NCBI GenBank assembly: GCA_964594635.1
Contig: CAZQMV010000002.1
Span: 1-64,000 of the forward strand
DNA: 64,000 nt
Reading direction: 5' to 3'
Source: Berkiella sp964594635
GTDB taxonomy: Bacteria > Pseudomonadota > Gammaproteobacteria > Berkiellales > Berkiellaceae
Shown here: positions 41,638 to 50,006 of the stretch, piece by piece
Numbering within the stretch: the first letter of the stretch is position 1
How the letters are laid out: each line of letters begins with the position of its first letter
Position numbers and translations under genes: made by a program
The notes under the pieces: generated by a model
Seen by the model: only the letters and a program-made list of their open reading frames with translations
What the model was told of the DNA's origin: nothing
Databases searched by the model: none

Positions 41638-42081
41638 ATGAAACCCCTACACTGGTTTTCATTTGTTACAACGATAATATCCATGTTGGTCAGTTTATTC
41701 TCCATTTATGGGTGTCGTTTGTTTTGTGTTATGAAATCAGCCTCTCCCATTTCAATGACGATGATCCACATCTGGACGTTTACAGCGCTTGTGTACTTTA
41801 TTGTTGCTATTTTGATTTGGTTGATGGTGATCTATCAAGCCAAAAATCTTACCTTTTCAGAACCTGAATATGAATATCGCTTTTACATGATCACATTTTT
41901 TACATGGTCTTTCTTTATCTGGATCCCTTCATTTGTAGGTTGGTATTTCTATTTTTTTGCAGAGATTTATATTGTGTGGGTGTTTATTGGCGTACTGTTT
42001 GGATGGATAGGGGTGAGCTTACTCGCTTTTGCTATGCATAGCTTATTCAATTTACCGCGCAAAAATAAAGTGAACGAATAA
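41638..42081 (+). CDS. Small membrane protein
   Basis: 147 aa, ATG 41638 after AGGG. Four hydrophobic helices (FVTTIISMLVSLFSIYGCRL; FTALVYFIVAILIWLMVIYQ; FFTWSFFIWIPSFVGWYFYF; YIVWVFIGVLFGWIGVSLLA) and a basic end (PRKNKVNE). No family is recognised. Confidence 0.6.
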   Translation: MKPLHWFSFVTTIISMLVSLFSIYGCRLFCVMKSASPISMTMIHIWTFTALVYFIVAILIWLMVIYQAKNLTFSEPEYEYRFYMITFFTWSFFIWIPSFVGWYFYFFAEIYIVWVFIGVLFGWIGVSLLAFAMHSLFNLPRKNKVNE

Positions 42082-42129
42082 CGGGCAGTTGCTGTCTTAT
42101 GTTGTGAGTTTTTTTAAGGAAATGTGCAG

Positions 42130-42519
42130 ATGAAGCGATTAATTATTTTAATGATCTTGATCTTATTATCACCCACTCTCATGAGTGCCAGTGATCGATT
42201 TTCAGGTCGTGGCAATGATAGAACGCTTTCTCCTCGTGGCAATGATACAACACTGCCTCCACGAGGCAATAATCCCACTTTATCGCCTCGTGGCAATGAT
42301 CCTACATTACCACCCAGGGCGAATAATGAAAGTTTACCCCCTCGTGGCAACGATCCCACTCTGGCACCGCGTGGTAATGATCCCACCCTGGCACCGCGTG
42401 GTAATGAATCTACACCCGATGAACCTGAAAAAATAGAAGATACTGAATTAGGAGCTGCTAGTGAAGCCGAAAAGCCTTCAGCGCCTACTATTACCAACCC
42501 TTCTTCTATGGGTTATTAA
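42130..42519 (+). CDS. Secreted protein with nine-residue PRGNDPTLx repeats
   Basis: 129 aa from ATG 42130. Signal peptide MKRLIILMILILLSPTLMSA, then about nine repeats of nine residues with consensus (L/S)xPRGNDPTL from about residue 27 to 96, and an acidic tail (DEPEKIEDTELGAASEAEKP). The repeats are nearly identical at DNA level (27-bp units with CGTGGCAATGAT cores), so copy number could vary. The composition suggests a flexible, exposed or cell-wall-linked segment. The minus-strand frame across it is a repeat shadow. No family is known. Confidence 0.65.
   Translation: MKRLIILMILILLSPTLMSASDRFSGRGNDRTLSPRGNDTTLPPRGNNPTLSPRGNDPTLPPRANNESLPPRGNDPTLAPRGNDPTLAPRGNESTPDEPEKIEDTELGAASEAEKPSAPTITNPSSMGY
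42205..42412 (+). repeat. 27-bp tandem coding repeat
   Basis: Units of 27 bp built around CGTGGCAATGATCC are repeated about eight times with small changes, the last two (ACTCTGGCACCGCGTGGT and its neighbour) almost identical. The unit is nine codons, so gain or loss keeps the frame. Confidence 0.8.
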
Positions 42520-42646
42520 TACTTTGTAAATACACTGCGACAATTTTCGAACTTTCTGAAATTTATATGGGTCTATCTCAAGAGCGAATGGTTCGCTCAA
42601 GTTATACCATTATCAATTAAGCCCATAAAAATACAGGAATGCACAC

Positions 42647-42976
42647 ATGAAATTAACTCCCCTCATTTTGGCGGCCTGCGGCTTACTGACCTCAACGATG
42701 TTATTAGCGGATCCATCATGGACGAAAGAAGTTGATGATCAGCAATCAGCAGTAAGAGATGATAATCAAAAACCACCATCACCTCCTTCGGAAGGACAAG
42801 GTAATAACCCAATGGAATCACCACCACAAAATAATCAAGTGGGACCACCAGACGATAATAAAATGCAGCCACCACCACAAGGGATGTATTATCCACAAAT
42901 CAATAAAATTGCAAAAGTCACTTGTCGTTCAAAAAGTGGTCAATGCGATTTACAAGAACACAGCGATGGTAAGTAA
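42647..42976 (+). CDS. Secreted Pro-rich small protein
   Basis: 109 aa. Signal peptide MKLTPLILAACGLLTSTMLL, cut after LA. An alternative reading as a lipoprotein is weak because the Cys at 11 is too early. The mature part is Pro/Gln/Asn-rich (KPPSPPSEGQGNNPMESPPQ) and ends with a Cys pair (VTCRSKSGQCDLQE). It lies 127 bp after another repeat-bearing secreted protein on the same strand. Function unknown. Confidence 0.6.
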   Translation: MKLTPLILAACGLLTSTMLLADPSWTKEVDDQQSAVRDDNQKPPSPPSEGQGNNPMESPPQNNQVGPPDDNKMQPPPQGMYYPQINKIAKVTCRSKSGQCDLQEHSDGK

Positions 42977-43006
42977 TGGATGAACTAACAACACGTCGGT
43001 GATGGT

Positions 43007-44134
43007 ATGAATGTATTTGGAAAGCCTTTAAAGGAAGTTACCCTTGCCGACGTTGAACTTCTTGTTTCGCAAAAAGTCAAAGAAAGTAAAATTCTTGATT
43101 ACAAGCTGCTACTCAAACTAGATGATGACAAATCACAAATCAATATGCTGAAAGATTTTGTGGCTTTTGCCAATGCACAAGGAGGCTGTTTAATTTATGG
43201 TGTGAAAGAAGTGGATTCAGTTCCAACAGCCGTAGTGGGCTACCGAGTGAAAGACTATGACTTACTCACTCAGAAGATCCAAAATTTAGCTAACACCAAA
43301 ATTGAACCTCCCATTTACACCTTAAGTTTTCGTAAAATACCTTATGCGGGCAACAAAAGCATTTTAATCATTCATATTCCAAAGAGTTGGAGCGCTTTAC
43401 ATCGTGTGAACTATCAAACTTCAACTTTTTATATGCGTCAAGCAGGAAAAAATGAATCAATGGATGTCTATCAAATTCGTCAATCTATGTTATTGAATCA
43501 AACCTATGAAAAGAAGATCCACGATTTTATCAAAGAACGAAAAAAAATCATTGCGGATGATCAAGTGCTCGTTACAATGCGGCAAGGTCCAAAGTTATTA
43601 TTTCATGTGGTCCCCATTGAACCGTTTTTAAATCATGCAAGCTTTGATGTGTTACGATATTTTGATAAACCGCATGAATGCGCGCCAATTTTATCGAGTC
43701 CTATCGAAAAATTTTTAAATCTAGATGGCTTGGTGGTAACCCATGGTGATGCCACACATATTGACTCCTATGTACAGTTGTTTAGAAGTGGCGTTATCGA
43801 GGCATGTGATACCAGCGTGTTTAATAGTGAAACCAAGACACTTGCCTTTGAAGTGGGTAATAAGTTAAAAAATGCCTTGACGAATTATTTAAAAATACTC
43901 CAAAGCTATAAAATCAATTCAGCACTTTATATTAGCATTTCACTTGTCAATGCCAAAGGTTACAGGTTGAAATTGCCAGAGAGCAATGAAGCCACGAGAG
44001 CCATTGATAGAGATCCCATCGTGCTAGAGACATTGGTGCACACAGGCGTGAATACGGATCCAAATGAGGCGCTAAAGCCGTTATTTACTTTATTTTTTAA
44101 TGCCTTTGGGGTAGGGAAGAATTTGTTCTTATAA
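43007..44134 (+). CDS. AlbA_2 (Schlafen-type) domain protein
   Basis: 375 aa. Residues about 12-135 match the AlbA_2/SLFN-like putative nucleic-acid-binding domain: ES-x-DYKLLL at its start, DFVAFANAQGGCLIYGVKEV in the middle, then PPIYTLSFRKIPYAGNKSIL and HRVNYQTSTFYMRQAG. The C-terminal 200 residues are not recognised. Such proteins act as transcriptional regulators or in phage defence; which applies here is unknown. It starts 30 bp after the Pro-rich gene. Confidence 0.75.
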   Translation: MNVFGKPLKEVTLADVELLVSQKVKESKILDYKLLLKLDDDKSQINMLKDFVAFANAQGGCLIYGVKEVDSVPTAVVGYRVKDYDLLTQKIQNLANTKIEPPIYTLSFRKIPYAGNKSILIIHIPKSWSALHRVNYQTSTFYMRQAGKNESMDVYQIRQSMLLNQTYEKKIHDFIKERKKIIADDQVLVTMRQGPKLLFHVVPIEPFLNHASFDVLRYFDKPHECAPILSSPIEKFLNLDGLVVTHGDATHIDSYVQLFRSGVIEACDTSVFNSETKTLAFEVGNKLKNALTNYLKILQSYKINSALYISISLVNAKGYRLKLPESNEATRAIDRDPIVLETLVHTGVNTDPNEALKPLFTLFFNAFGVGKNLFL

Positions 44135-44172
44135 TTTCTAGAAAAAAACATCACAGAAGCGATAAAATATTT

Positions 44173-44226
44173 TAGCCGCCCATTTTAGGCGCTTCTTAGC
44201 GTAGTCGGAAGCCGATATGGTGAGGT
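44173..44226 (+). repeat. GC-rich palindromic element
   Basis: AGCCGCCCATTTTAGGCGC, then TTCTTAGCGTAGTCGGAAGCC, contains short inverted pieces (GGCGC/GCCGCC-like, CTTAGCG) and recalls the elements at 5260 and 35952. It follows the AlbA_2 gene by 39 bp. Confidence 0.4.
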
Positions 44227-44371
44227 AAAATGCCGGCGATATGCACTGTTAAATTGAACCTTTTTCCTTCAAATGAGTCTTTAATATAGAGACATAGACA
44301 CTTTAGAAATGACTTGCAAAACCACTGAACCATAACCATTTACTCACTCGTTTGTGGTCAAGGAGATCAAA

Positions 44372-44671
44372 ATGAAAATCGCGGCATTTATGTTATCTGT
44401 CATTTCATTCATAGCGCCGCAATTGGCATTTGCCGATTATGATATCCTCATCCCGGGTTATCATGAACCTGATAACATAACTGTCAAACCCATTATAAAG
44501 AAACAAGACGATTCTAAAACGTCAAACTATGGCCCCGCCATGAACGAAAGCGAACGGCGAAACCCAAAACTACGCGATTTCGATAAAGATGGTATTCCGA
44601 ATTATAAAGACAAAGATGATGATAATGATGGCGTGCCAGATAATGTAGATAGGTATCAGTATGAGAAATGA
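44372..44671 (+). CDS. Secreted protein with calcium-binding TSP3-like repeat
   Basis: 99 aa from ATG 44372 (AAGGAG ribosome site). Signal peptide MKIAAFMLSVISFIAPQLAF, cut near FAD. Near the C-terminus lies DFDKDGIPNYKDKDDDNDGV then PDNVD: two Asp-rich loops with the thrombospondin type-3/dockerin-like Ca2+-binding spacing. The middle part is short and unknown. Probably a periplasmic or surface Ca2+-binding protein. Confidence 0.7.
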   Translation: MKIAAFMLSVISFIAPQLAFADYDILIPGYHEPDNITVKPIIKKQDDSKTSNYGPAMNESERRNPKLRDFDKDGIPNYKDKDDDNDGVPDNVDRYQYEK

Positions 44672-44868
44672 TCTGTTCGGCAGGATCTATCTTCGCTAGC
44701 TTCCCAAAATGTCTATCTGCAAAACGACAAATGGCTTTTTCAACCTCTCCACTGCTATTGCCTGTTTACTCGCATTGCATTTTTACTTGGTATGTATAGA
44801 ATGCTTTGGTGCACTATTTCTATCATGTTAGCACCTTAAATATAATTAAAAAATAAAATGGAGCTGTA

Positions 44869-45783
44869 ATGTCATATACACGTCAACAAATTGAAGAGAC
44901 CGTTTCTTATATCATCAGTGATTCTTTTAGCGACCAGCCCTCCAAAGTACAACAATATATACAAACCTCTTTAATTAAAGCCTTTACAACGTTAACTAAA
45001 AAAAATCCCATTGAAATTAAGTTTGCACTTGATGTTAAAGACCCCGTGCTGTTTTCTCCATTCTTTTCTTGGCTTGAAAAAAATGAAATTTCTTTCCCAG
45101 AGAATGTACATTATGTTCTAAAACGAAATGGTCAAAGTGTAGCTGATCATGGTGGTGACTTAACCTTGATTGTTAAAAAACAAAAGGATTCTTCAAAGAA
45201 ATTATCTGCCCACTATAACGATATCATCGAAGCGCTTAGAGATTTTCATTTGGATATGGAAGAAGATAGGCATTTGAGATTAGAAACTATTAAATCCGAA
45301 TCAGAACAATCTGACGATCAACAAGACGATGAATATGAAAATTATTCTGATGATGAGGCTGACGTTGAAAAAAGTGCACAAGAGAGTTTTGAAGATGAAA
45401 ATTTTGAAGATGAGAGTGATGATGATGACTCAGTAGAAGAGTCGCGATTTAATGTTGCGCCTCGTGAAGAACAAAAAAATCAGGCTGCTATCACATTTGA
45501 ACGTTCTAATCGCAGTAAATCATCACGCGCACTTTATTTTGAAGCAAAAAAATTGACTCAGAAAGAAAATGAAGCGGCTATGGTAAAAGCGAAACATGAG
45601 CGTGACGCTAATGGTGTCCCAGCAGAAGAGGGAGCCGCAGTACGTTTTGCAAATCCAGACGACAAGACAGTTAAAATCCGACCAATACTACATGCATTTT
45701 CTCATCATCAAACACAATGTAGTCAAGCCTTGTCCAAGGAAACTATGGAAAGCAGTAGTAGAATCCAAAGATTACATAAATAA
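44869..45783 (+). CDS. Hypothetical protein with acidic central region
   Basis: 304 aa. Residues 1-120 are a mixed, probably folded domain (MSYTRQQIEETVSYIISDSF; VLFSPFFSWLEKNEISFPEN). Residues about 148-192 are almost entirely Asp, Glu and Ser (DDQQDDEYENYSDDEADVEK), and the rest is charged and coil-like. No signal peptide. Long acidic stretches are common in nuclear or histone-binding proteins, but here that is only a suggestion. It is followed by a strong terminator. Confidence 0.6.
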   Translation: MSYTRQQIEETVSYIISDSFSDQPSKVQQYIQTSLIKAFTTLTKKNPIEIKFALDVKDPVLFSPFFSWLEKNEISFPENVHYVLKRNGQSVADHGGDLTLIVKKQKDSSKKLSAHYNDIIEALRDFHLDMEEDRHLRLETIKSESEQSDDQQDDEYENYSDDEADVEKSAQESFEDENFEDESDDDDSVEESRFNVAPREEQKNQAAITFERSNRSKSSRALYFEAKKLTQKENEAAMVKAKHERDANGVPAEEGAAVRFANPDDKTVKIRPILHAFSHHQTQCSQALSKETMESSSRIQRLHK

Positions 45784-45795
45784 GCAACCCAACCA

Positions 45796-45816
45796 GCCCC
45801 CATGATAAGTGGGGGC
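45796..45816 (+). terminator. Intrinsic terminator
   Basis: GCCCCCA pairs with TGGGGGC around TGATAAG, 12 bp after the stop of the acidic-protein gene. Confidence 0.75.
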
Positions 45817-45907
45817 AATAATGTGTTATCACGTGTATCTCACACCTATATTTTCTGATTTGCTTGTGTCTACAATAAGGGTATGAAGTCCCATTGAGGA
45901 GCGTGTT

Positions 45908-46408
45908 ATGAAACGGCTTTTCATTCTTGTTCCCGATCTAAAAGAAACGAGCGATATTGCACACGAATTAGAAGCTTCTGGTGTTAAAGAAAGTGATATT
46001 CATGTATGCGCACATGTTAATCAAGAAGTTCGAGATGCACATTTACATCCTGCTAATATTTTCCAGAAAACACACCTAGGTTATGCCATTAAGTATGGTC
46101 CGATATTAGGGGCATGCTTTGTGGGTCTTATTTTTGCTTTATGTCATTTTCTCTTACCCGATACTATTAAAATCCATGGATTAGGTTATGCGGCCATTTT
46201 ATTTTTCGGCTTTGGGTTTGGTATTTGGGCTGCGGGCTTAGTTGGCTTGGGAGTGAAAGATAAAGTTGTCGAAAAATATGAAAATTTTGTCAGCGATGGT
46301 CATTACATCATGATGATTGACACAAAGCCAGGAAATGAAAACAACATAACCCAACAAATTTTGTCACGCCACCCCGGAGCGAGTGTGGTTGAACTGCCGG
46401 CGCATTGA
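45908..46408 (+). CDS. Membrane protein, DUF1269-like
   Basis: 166 aa with a ribosome site GAGGAG. A cytosolic N-terminal segment (KRLFILVPDLKETSDIAHEL, EASGVKESDIHV) is like that of DUF1269/general-stress 17M-type proteins. Two hydrophobic, Gly-rich helices follow (about 70-88 and 96-118), then a C-terminal domain (HYIMMIDTKPGNENNITQQI) that mirrors the first. Function of the family is not established; stress response is often suggested. Confidence 0.55.
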   Translation: MKRLFILVPDLKETSDIAHELEASGVKESDIHVCAHVNQEVRDAHLHPANIFQKTHLGYAIKYGPILGACFVGLIFALCHFLLPDTIKIHGLGYAAILFFGFGFGIWAAGLVGLGVKDKVVEKYENFVSDGHYIMMIDTKPGNENNITQQILSRHPGASVVELPAH

Positions 46409-46417
46409 TGCAGTTTC

Positions 46418-46833
46418 TCACTCATTATCTATAAAAGTTGAAGGTTCAACCGCGGACCTCTTTGCTAATAATTTGATTTGTCTTAAATTAAGTTTTCGTT
46501 TCCCTTTTAAAATTTTAGAAAGCACACCTTGACTACCAATTTCCGGTAAATCAGCTTGATGAAGATGATGTGCTTCCATTAAATAAACGAGGGCATTCAC
46601 TCCGGAAGGCATTTTATGTTTGGCGCCTTGTTTGGCTTCATAAGCTTCCACAAAACGACTTAGAATATCTACAAGGCCCATTAATCGATGATTTTCATCT
46701 TCTCCGATAATTGTTAATAATCATCCAACTTTTGAACCATGCTATCAAATTCTTTTTTATTTTTAGGATAGTGAATATAGGGGGCAATATAATCCCAATG
46801 CTTAATGATTTGTGATAATTCTTGGTTCAACAT
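46418..46833 (-). pseudogene. HigA-like antitoxin split by a -1 frameshift
   Basis: ATG 46833 opens MLNQELSQIIKHWDYIAPYI and runs to FDSMVQKLDDY, then stops (TAA 46714-46716). A -1 shift continues as LLTIIGEDENHRLMGLVDIL and through an HTH (HLHQADLPEIGSQGVLSKIL then KGKRKLNLRQIKLLAKR) to 46418. Joined, it has the exact plan of HigA-type XRE antitoxins (about 125 aa). The 87-aa frame from ATG 46681 alone keeps the DNA-binding part. No HigB toxin gene is seen upstream or downstream. A decayed or solitary antitoxin is likely; an assembly indel is possible. Confidence 0.65.
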
Positions 46834-46885
46834 ATAGGTTGCCTTATTTCCAGTACCCGCGATCTGCAATGCTACTTCACTATAT

Positions 46886-46900
46886 ATCTCAAATTGAGAT
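46886..46900 (+). promoter_or_regulatory. Perfect palindrome ATCTCAAATTGAGAT, candidate operator
   Basis: A 15-bp palindrome with a central A, 53 bp upstream of the HigA-like start and 155 bp upstream of the Lon-type protease gene, within a divergent intergenic region. XRE regulators bind such symmetric sites. HigA autoregulation is a reasonable guess; the short region 46834-47054 holds nothing else convincing. Confidence 0.4.
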
Positions 46901-47054
46901 GTATCAAAAGAAAATTGGGGTCGGTGCTTGGCGAATTCGCACTGGATATAAAATAAGGGACTTAGTCAAGTTCAGTGTAGTTAAACGAAATGAAATCTGT
47001 GCACGCTATACTAATAATAAAGGATCCTTATTCGCGTTAAATTGATACACAACA

Positions 47055-49394
47055 ATGAAAAAGATGTCATCCCTGCCACAAGCTCTCTTGCGACCTGCCA
47101 TTGATCCGGGCAAGCTTTCCTTTTCCACTACTGATGAAATAGCTAACCTTGTAGAAAATATTGGGCAAACGCGCGCATTGCAGGCGTTGTCATTTGGTAT
47201 CGAAATGAAGCCAAGCTCCTACCATTTGTATGCAGCTGGGCCTTCAGGGTTAGGCAAAAAATATTTTATTAAACATTATTTACGAAAAGTCGTTTCAACT
47301 GAACCGCCACCGGATGATTGGTGTTATGTAAATAATTTTAAAGAGCCCAACAAGCCTGTTGCCTTAAAATTCCCAACCGGTAAAGGTGATCTCTTTAAGC
47401 AAGATATGAAGTCATTTGTTGATCAATTACTCTATTCGATCCCTGCCATGTTTGAAAGTAAAGAATATCGCAACAGTATTGAGCGCATCCGTTCAAAGTA
47501 TAAAAATCGAGAAGAAAAATTAATTGTAAAATTAACCATCGAGGCCAAGGCGAGTGGCTTAGCCATATTGGAAAATTCTGGGAACTATGAAGTGGCTCCG
47601 GTAGTCAATGATGAAAAAATGACTCAAGAGCAATTTGGTAAATTATCTGAAAAAGAAAAAAAAGATCTTGTTAATAAAATGAATAAAATTCAAATACGCT
47701 TAAATCGTATTAAGGATGAAATGCCTGCGTGGTTAAAAGAAAAACATAACAAGTTAAAAGAGATCAGAACTGATTATGTCAATACGCTGGTAAGTAATTT
47801 AATTATAGAACTAAAGGAAAAATATATAGATCATAAAGTATTAAGCTATTTAAGAGACGTGCAACAAGATATTATTGAATCACCTGAGAATTTTCTAAAA
47901 AAAGAACATGGCAATAATGATGATGAAGGGCTTGGTGAAAAATCACATCTTACGCGATATGAAGTGAATGTGATTGTAGGTAATGATAAGCAAGCGCATT
48001 CCCCGATTATTTTTGAGCGCAACCCGACTTATACCAACTTAGTAGGGCAATTGGAAGGCGCCGCTCAACATGGCACAGTGATGAGTGATTTAACCCTAAT
48101 CAAACCGGGTGCACTACATAAGGCTAATGGTGGTTACTTAATTGTTGAAATTAATAAATTGCTCAATGATGTTCATGCTTGGGATAGTTTAAAGCGCATT
48201 TTGTTGGCCAAGAAAATTACCATCGATCCTCTGCAAGCACAGGGAGTGATCAGTTCAACTCAGTTACAGCCAGAGCCGATCCCCTTAGATGTTAAAGTCA
48301 TTTTATTAGGATATCGTGATAAATATGATTCTCTTGGTGATGAAGATGATGACTTTAACAAATTATTTAAAGTGTTGGTTGATTTTGAAACAACGTTAGA
48401 ACGCAATGAAGCGCAAATAGAAAAGTTTGTAGCTTATATTGCCAGGATCATTAAACGGCGAAAATTATTACCGTTTCATAATAGTGCAGTGGCAGCGATT
48501 ATTACCCAATGTATTCGCACTGCTGGAGAATCACATAAAATCGCACTGCAACGTAGCCTATTAGTAGAAATGATGGAAGAATCTAATTATTGGGCAGCAA
48601 AGCGTGACGATCAAATCGTTTATCAAGAAGATGTCGATAAGGCCTTGTATGCCAAAATGTTTCGTCTGGATAAAATACAAAAGGAATTTTATGAAGATAT
48701 TTCAATGGGCACCATTTTGATTGATCTTAAAAACGAAGCAATAGGACAAATCAATGGCATTTCCATTATTACCTTATCTAACTTTTCTTTTGGCTTACCC
48801 ACCCGCATTACGGCAACCACTCGTTCTGGCAAAGAATCAATGGTGGATATTCAACGGGAAGTCAATTTAGGCGGAGCTAACCATTCAAAGGGCGTGCTTA
48901 TTTTATCTGGGTTTTTAAAAGGGCGTTATGCCCAAGAGCAACCCTTTTATCTTTCCGCCAGTGTGGTGCTTGAACAAACTTATGGCATGATTGATGGCGA
49001 TAGTGCATCACTGGGTGAACTGTGTGCTCTGCTTTCCTCACTAGCCAATATACCCATTAAGCAATCTCTGGGTGTGACAGGATCGGTGAATCAACATGGT
49101 GCTGTGCAATCGGTAGGGGGCATCAATGAAAAAATTGAAGGTTTCTTTGACATGTGCCTGATACAAGGGTTAACAGGCACACAGGGTGTTTTGATCCCTT
49201 CAACCAATATTAAGAATTTAATGTTAAAACAAGAAGTGGTTGCTGCTTGTACGCAAGGGCTCTTTCACATTTATGCAGTTAAAACTGTCGATGAGGCTCT
49301 AAGTTTACTCACAGGGAGACATCCCAATGAGATCCATGCATTATGCGAAGGCACTCTTATCAAGTATGCACAAGCTAGGAAAGGTCTTCTTTGA
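47055..49394 (+). CDS. Lon-type ATP-dependent protease (LonB-like, S16)
   Basis: 779 aa. N-terminal Walker A is GPSGLGKKYF (62-71). A long charged insert (about 160-270) contains coiled-coil-like Lys/Glu sequence. A second AAA segment carries ANGGYLIVEINKLLNDVHAW and VKVILLGYRDKYDSL. The C-terminal S16 domain has the Ser-Lys dyad: Ser650 in DGDSASLGELCALL and Lys693 in GGINEKIEGF. This is the class often annotated as AAA-family ATP-binding Lon protease in gammaproteobacteria, distinct from housekeeping Lon. It probably degrades damaged cytosolic proteins. Monocistronic. Confidence 0.9.
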   Translation: MKKMSSLPQALLRPAIDPGKLSFSTTDEIANLVENIGQTRALQALSFGIEMKPSSYHLYAAGPSGLGKKYFIKHYLRKVVSTEPPPDDWCYVNNFKEPNKPVALKFPTGKGDLFKQDMKSFVDQLLYSIPAMFESKEYRNSIERIRSKYKNREEKLIVKLTIEAKASGLAILENSGNYEVAPVVNDEKMTQEQFGKLSEKEKKDLVNKMNKIQIRLNRIKDEMPAWLKEKHNKLKEIRTDYVNTLVSNLIIELKEKYIDHKVLSYLRDVQQDIIESPENFLKKEHGNNDDEGLGEKSHLTRYEVNVIVGNDKQAHSPIIFERNPTYTNLVGQLEGAAQHGTVMSDLTLIKPGALHKANGGYLIVEINKLLNDVHAWDSLKRILLAKKITIDPLQAQGVISSTQLQPEPIPLDVKVILLGYRDKYDSLGDEDDDFNKLFKVLVDFETTLERNEAQIEKFVAYIARIIKRRKLLPFHNSAVAAIITQCIRTAGESHKIALQRSLLVEMMEESNYWAAKRDDQIVYQEDVDKALYAKMFRLDKIQKEFYEDISMGTILIDLKNEAIGQINGISIITLSNFSFGLPTRITATTRSGKESMVDIQREVNLGGANHSKGVLILSGFLKGRYAQEQPFYLSASVVLEQTYGMIDGDSASLGELCALLSSLANIPIKQSLGVTGSVNQHGAVQSVGGINEKIEGFFDMCLIQGLTGTQGVLIPSTNIKNLMLKQEVVAACTQGLFHIYAVKTVDEALSLLTGRHPNEIHALCEGTLIKYAQARKGLL

Positions 49395-49419
49395 TATTGC
49401 TTAGTTGGAGGAGTGAGAA

Positions 49420-49596
49420 ATGAATACACCAAAACAACCTGAGATTGATAAAAGTACAAGTCGCCCTGATCTTCAACCTAAAGTGGGCGATCCAATGCGC
49501 GATCCTTCACCAGAAAAGAGAAAGCATGATCCTGATCCCAGTCATGACGCGAAGCCTACACGTAAAGATAAAAGCCGTGATAAGCAGAAGCCCTAG
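49420..49596 (+). CDS. 58-aa basic disordered protein
   Basis: ATG 49420 after GGAG with 6 nt spacing. The sequence is almost wholly Pro, Lys, Asp and Ser (MNTPKQPEIDKSTSRPDLQP, DPSPEKRKHDPDPSHDAKP) and lacks hydrophobic residues. It begins 26 bp after the Lon-type protease stop, on the same strand. Such small disordered proteins recur in stress-gene clusters, but no function is known. Confidence 0.55.
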   Translation: MNTPKQPEIDKSTSRPDLQPKVGDPMRDPSPEKRKHDPDPSHDAKPTRKDKSRDKQKP

Positions 49597-49644
49597 TATT
49601 TGAGATGGGAAAGGTAACCCATGCTTCTCCTGTTAGGCTTTAAC

Positions 49645-49926
49645 TTATTCCCAATAACCTTTGGTATTGTAATAAGTTGAAACCGTTTTACCCCAGGTTC
49701 TGTCAGCCATGTCAGGCCAATGATCTTTGTCAAAACCAGGTGCACTTTTTAAACGCTCTTTATCAATATTTAATCTAAAGCATTTTTCTTCTTTGTCAAA
49801 ATGGATCGAATTCCAAGGTAGTGCAAATAATTTGCCCCCCATCCCTAAGAAGCTGCCGCTATCTAAAACCAGATAAGCCACTTGGCCAGTTGATTTATCG
49901 AGCATTACTTCTTTAATTTCGCCCAA
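49645..49926 (-). CDS. PRC-barrel domain protein, N-terminally incomplete
   Basis: At least 93 aa of a PRC-barrel protein: GEIKEVMLDKSTGQVAYLVL, then GKLFALPWNSIHFD, as in photosynthetic-reaction-centre H-chain-like proteins that bind RNA or protein. The frame extends upstream without a stop through FKIVGVDVKNNANEDLGEIK, but no ATG lies in it. The only start is TTG 49926 with no good ribosome site. The N-terminus is probably lost at the junction with the divergent membrane gene. Its C-terminal tail (DRTWGKTVSTYYNTKGYWE) is typical of the family. Confidence 0.65.
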   Translation of the reverse strand: MGEIKEVMLDKSTGQVAYLVLDSGSFLGMGGKLFALPWNSIHFDKEEKCFRLNIDKERLKSAPGFDKDHWPDMADRTWGKTVSTYYNTKGYWE

Positions 49927-50006
49927 ATCTTCGTTTGCATTGTTCTTGACATCAACGCCAACAATTTTAAAGTATGCGGCATTTCTATATATATGAGGAT
50001 ATCGCT

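Noticed and set aside
42114..42497. Minus-strand frame rich in GSLPRG repeats
   Set aside because: Antisense shadow of the 27-bp repeats of the secreted protein, which has a signal peptide.
46812..47045. 77-codon plus-strand frame and a start-less minus-strand frame running into the HigA-like gene
   Set aside because: Neither has a start with a ribosome site; the region is intergenic between divergent genes and contains a palindrome.
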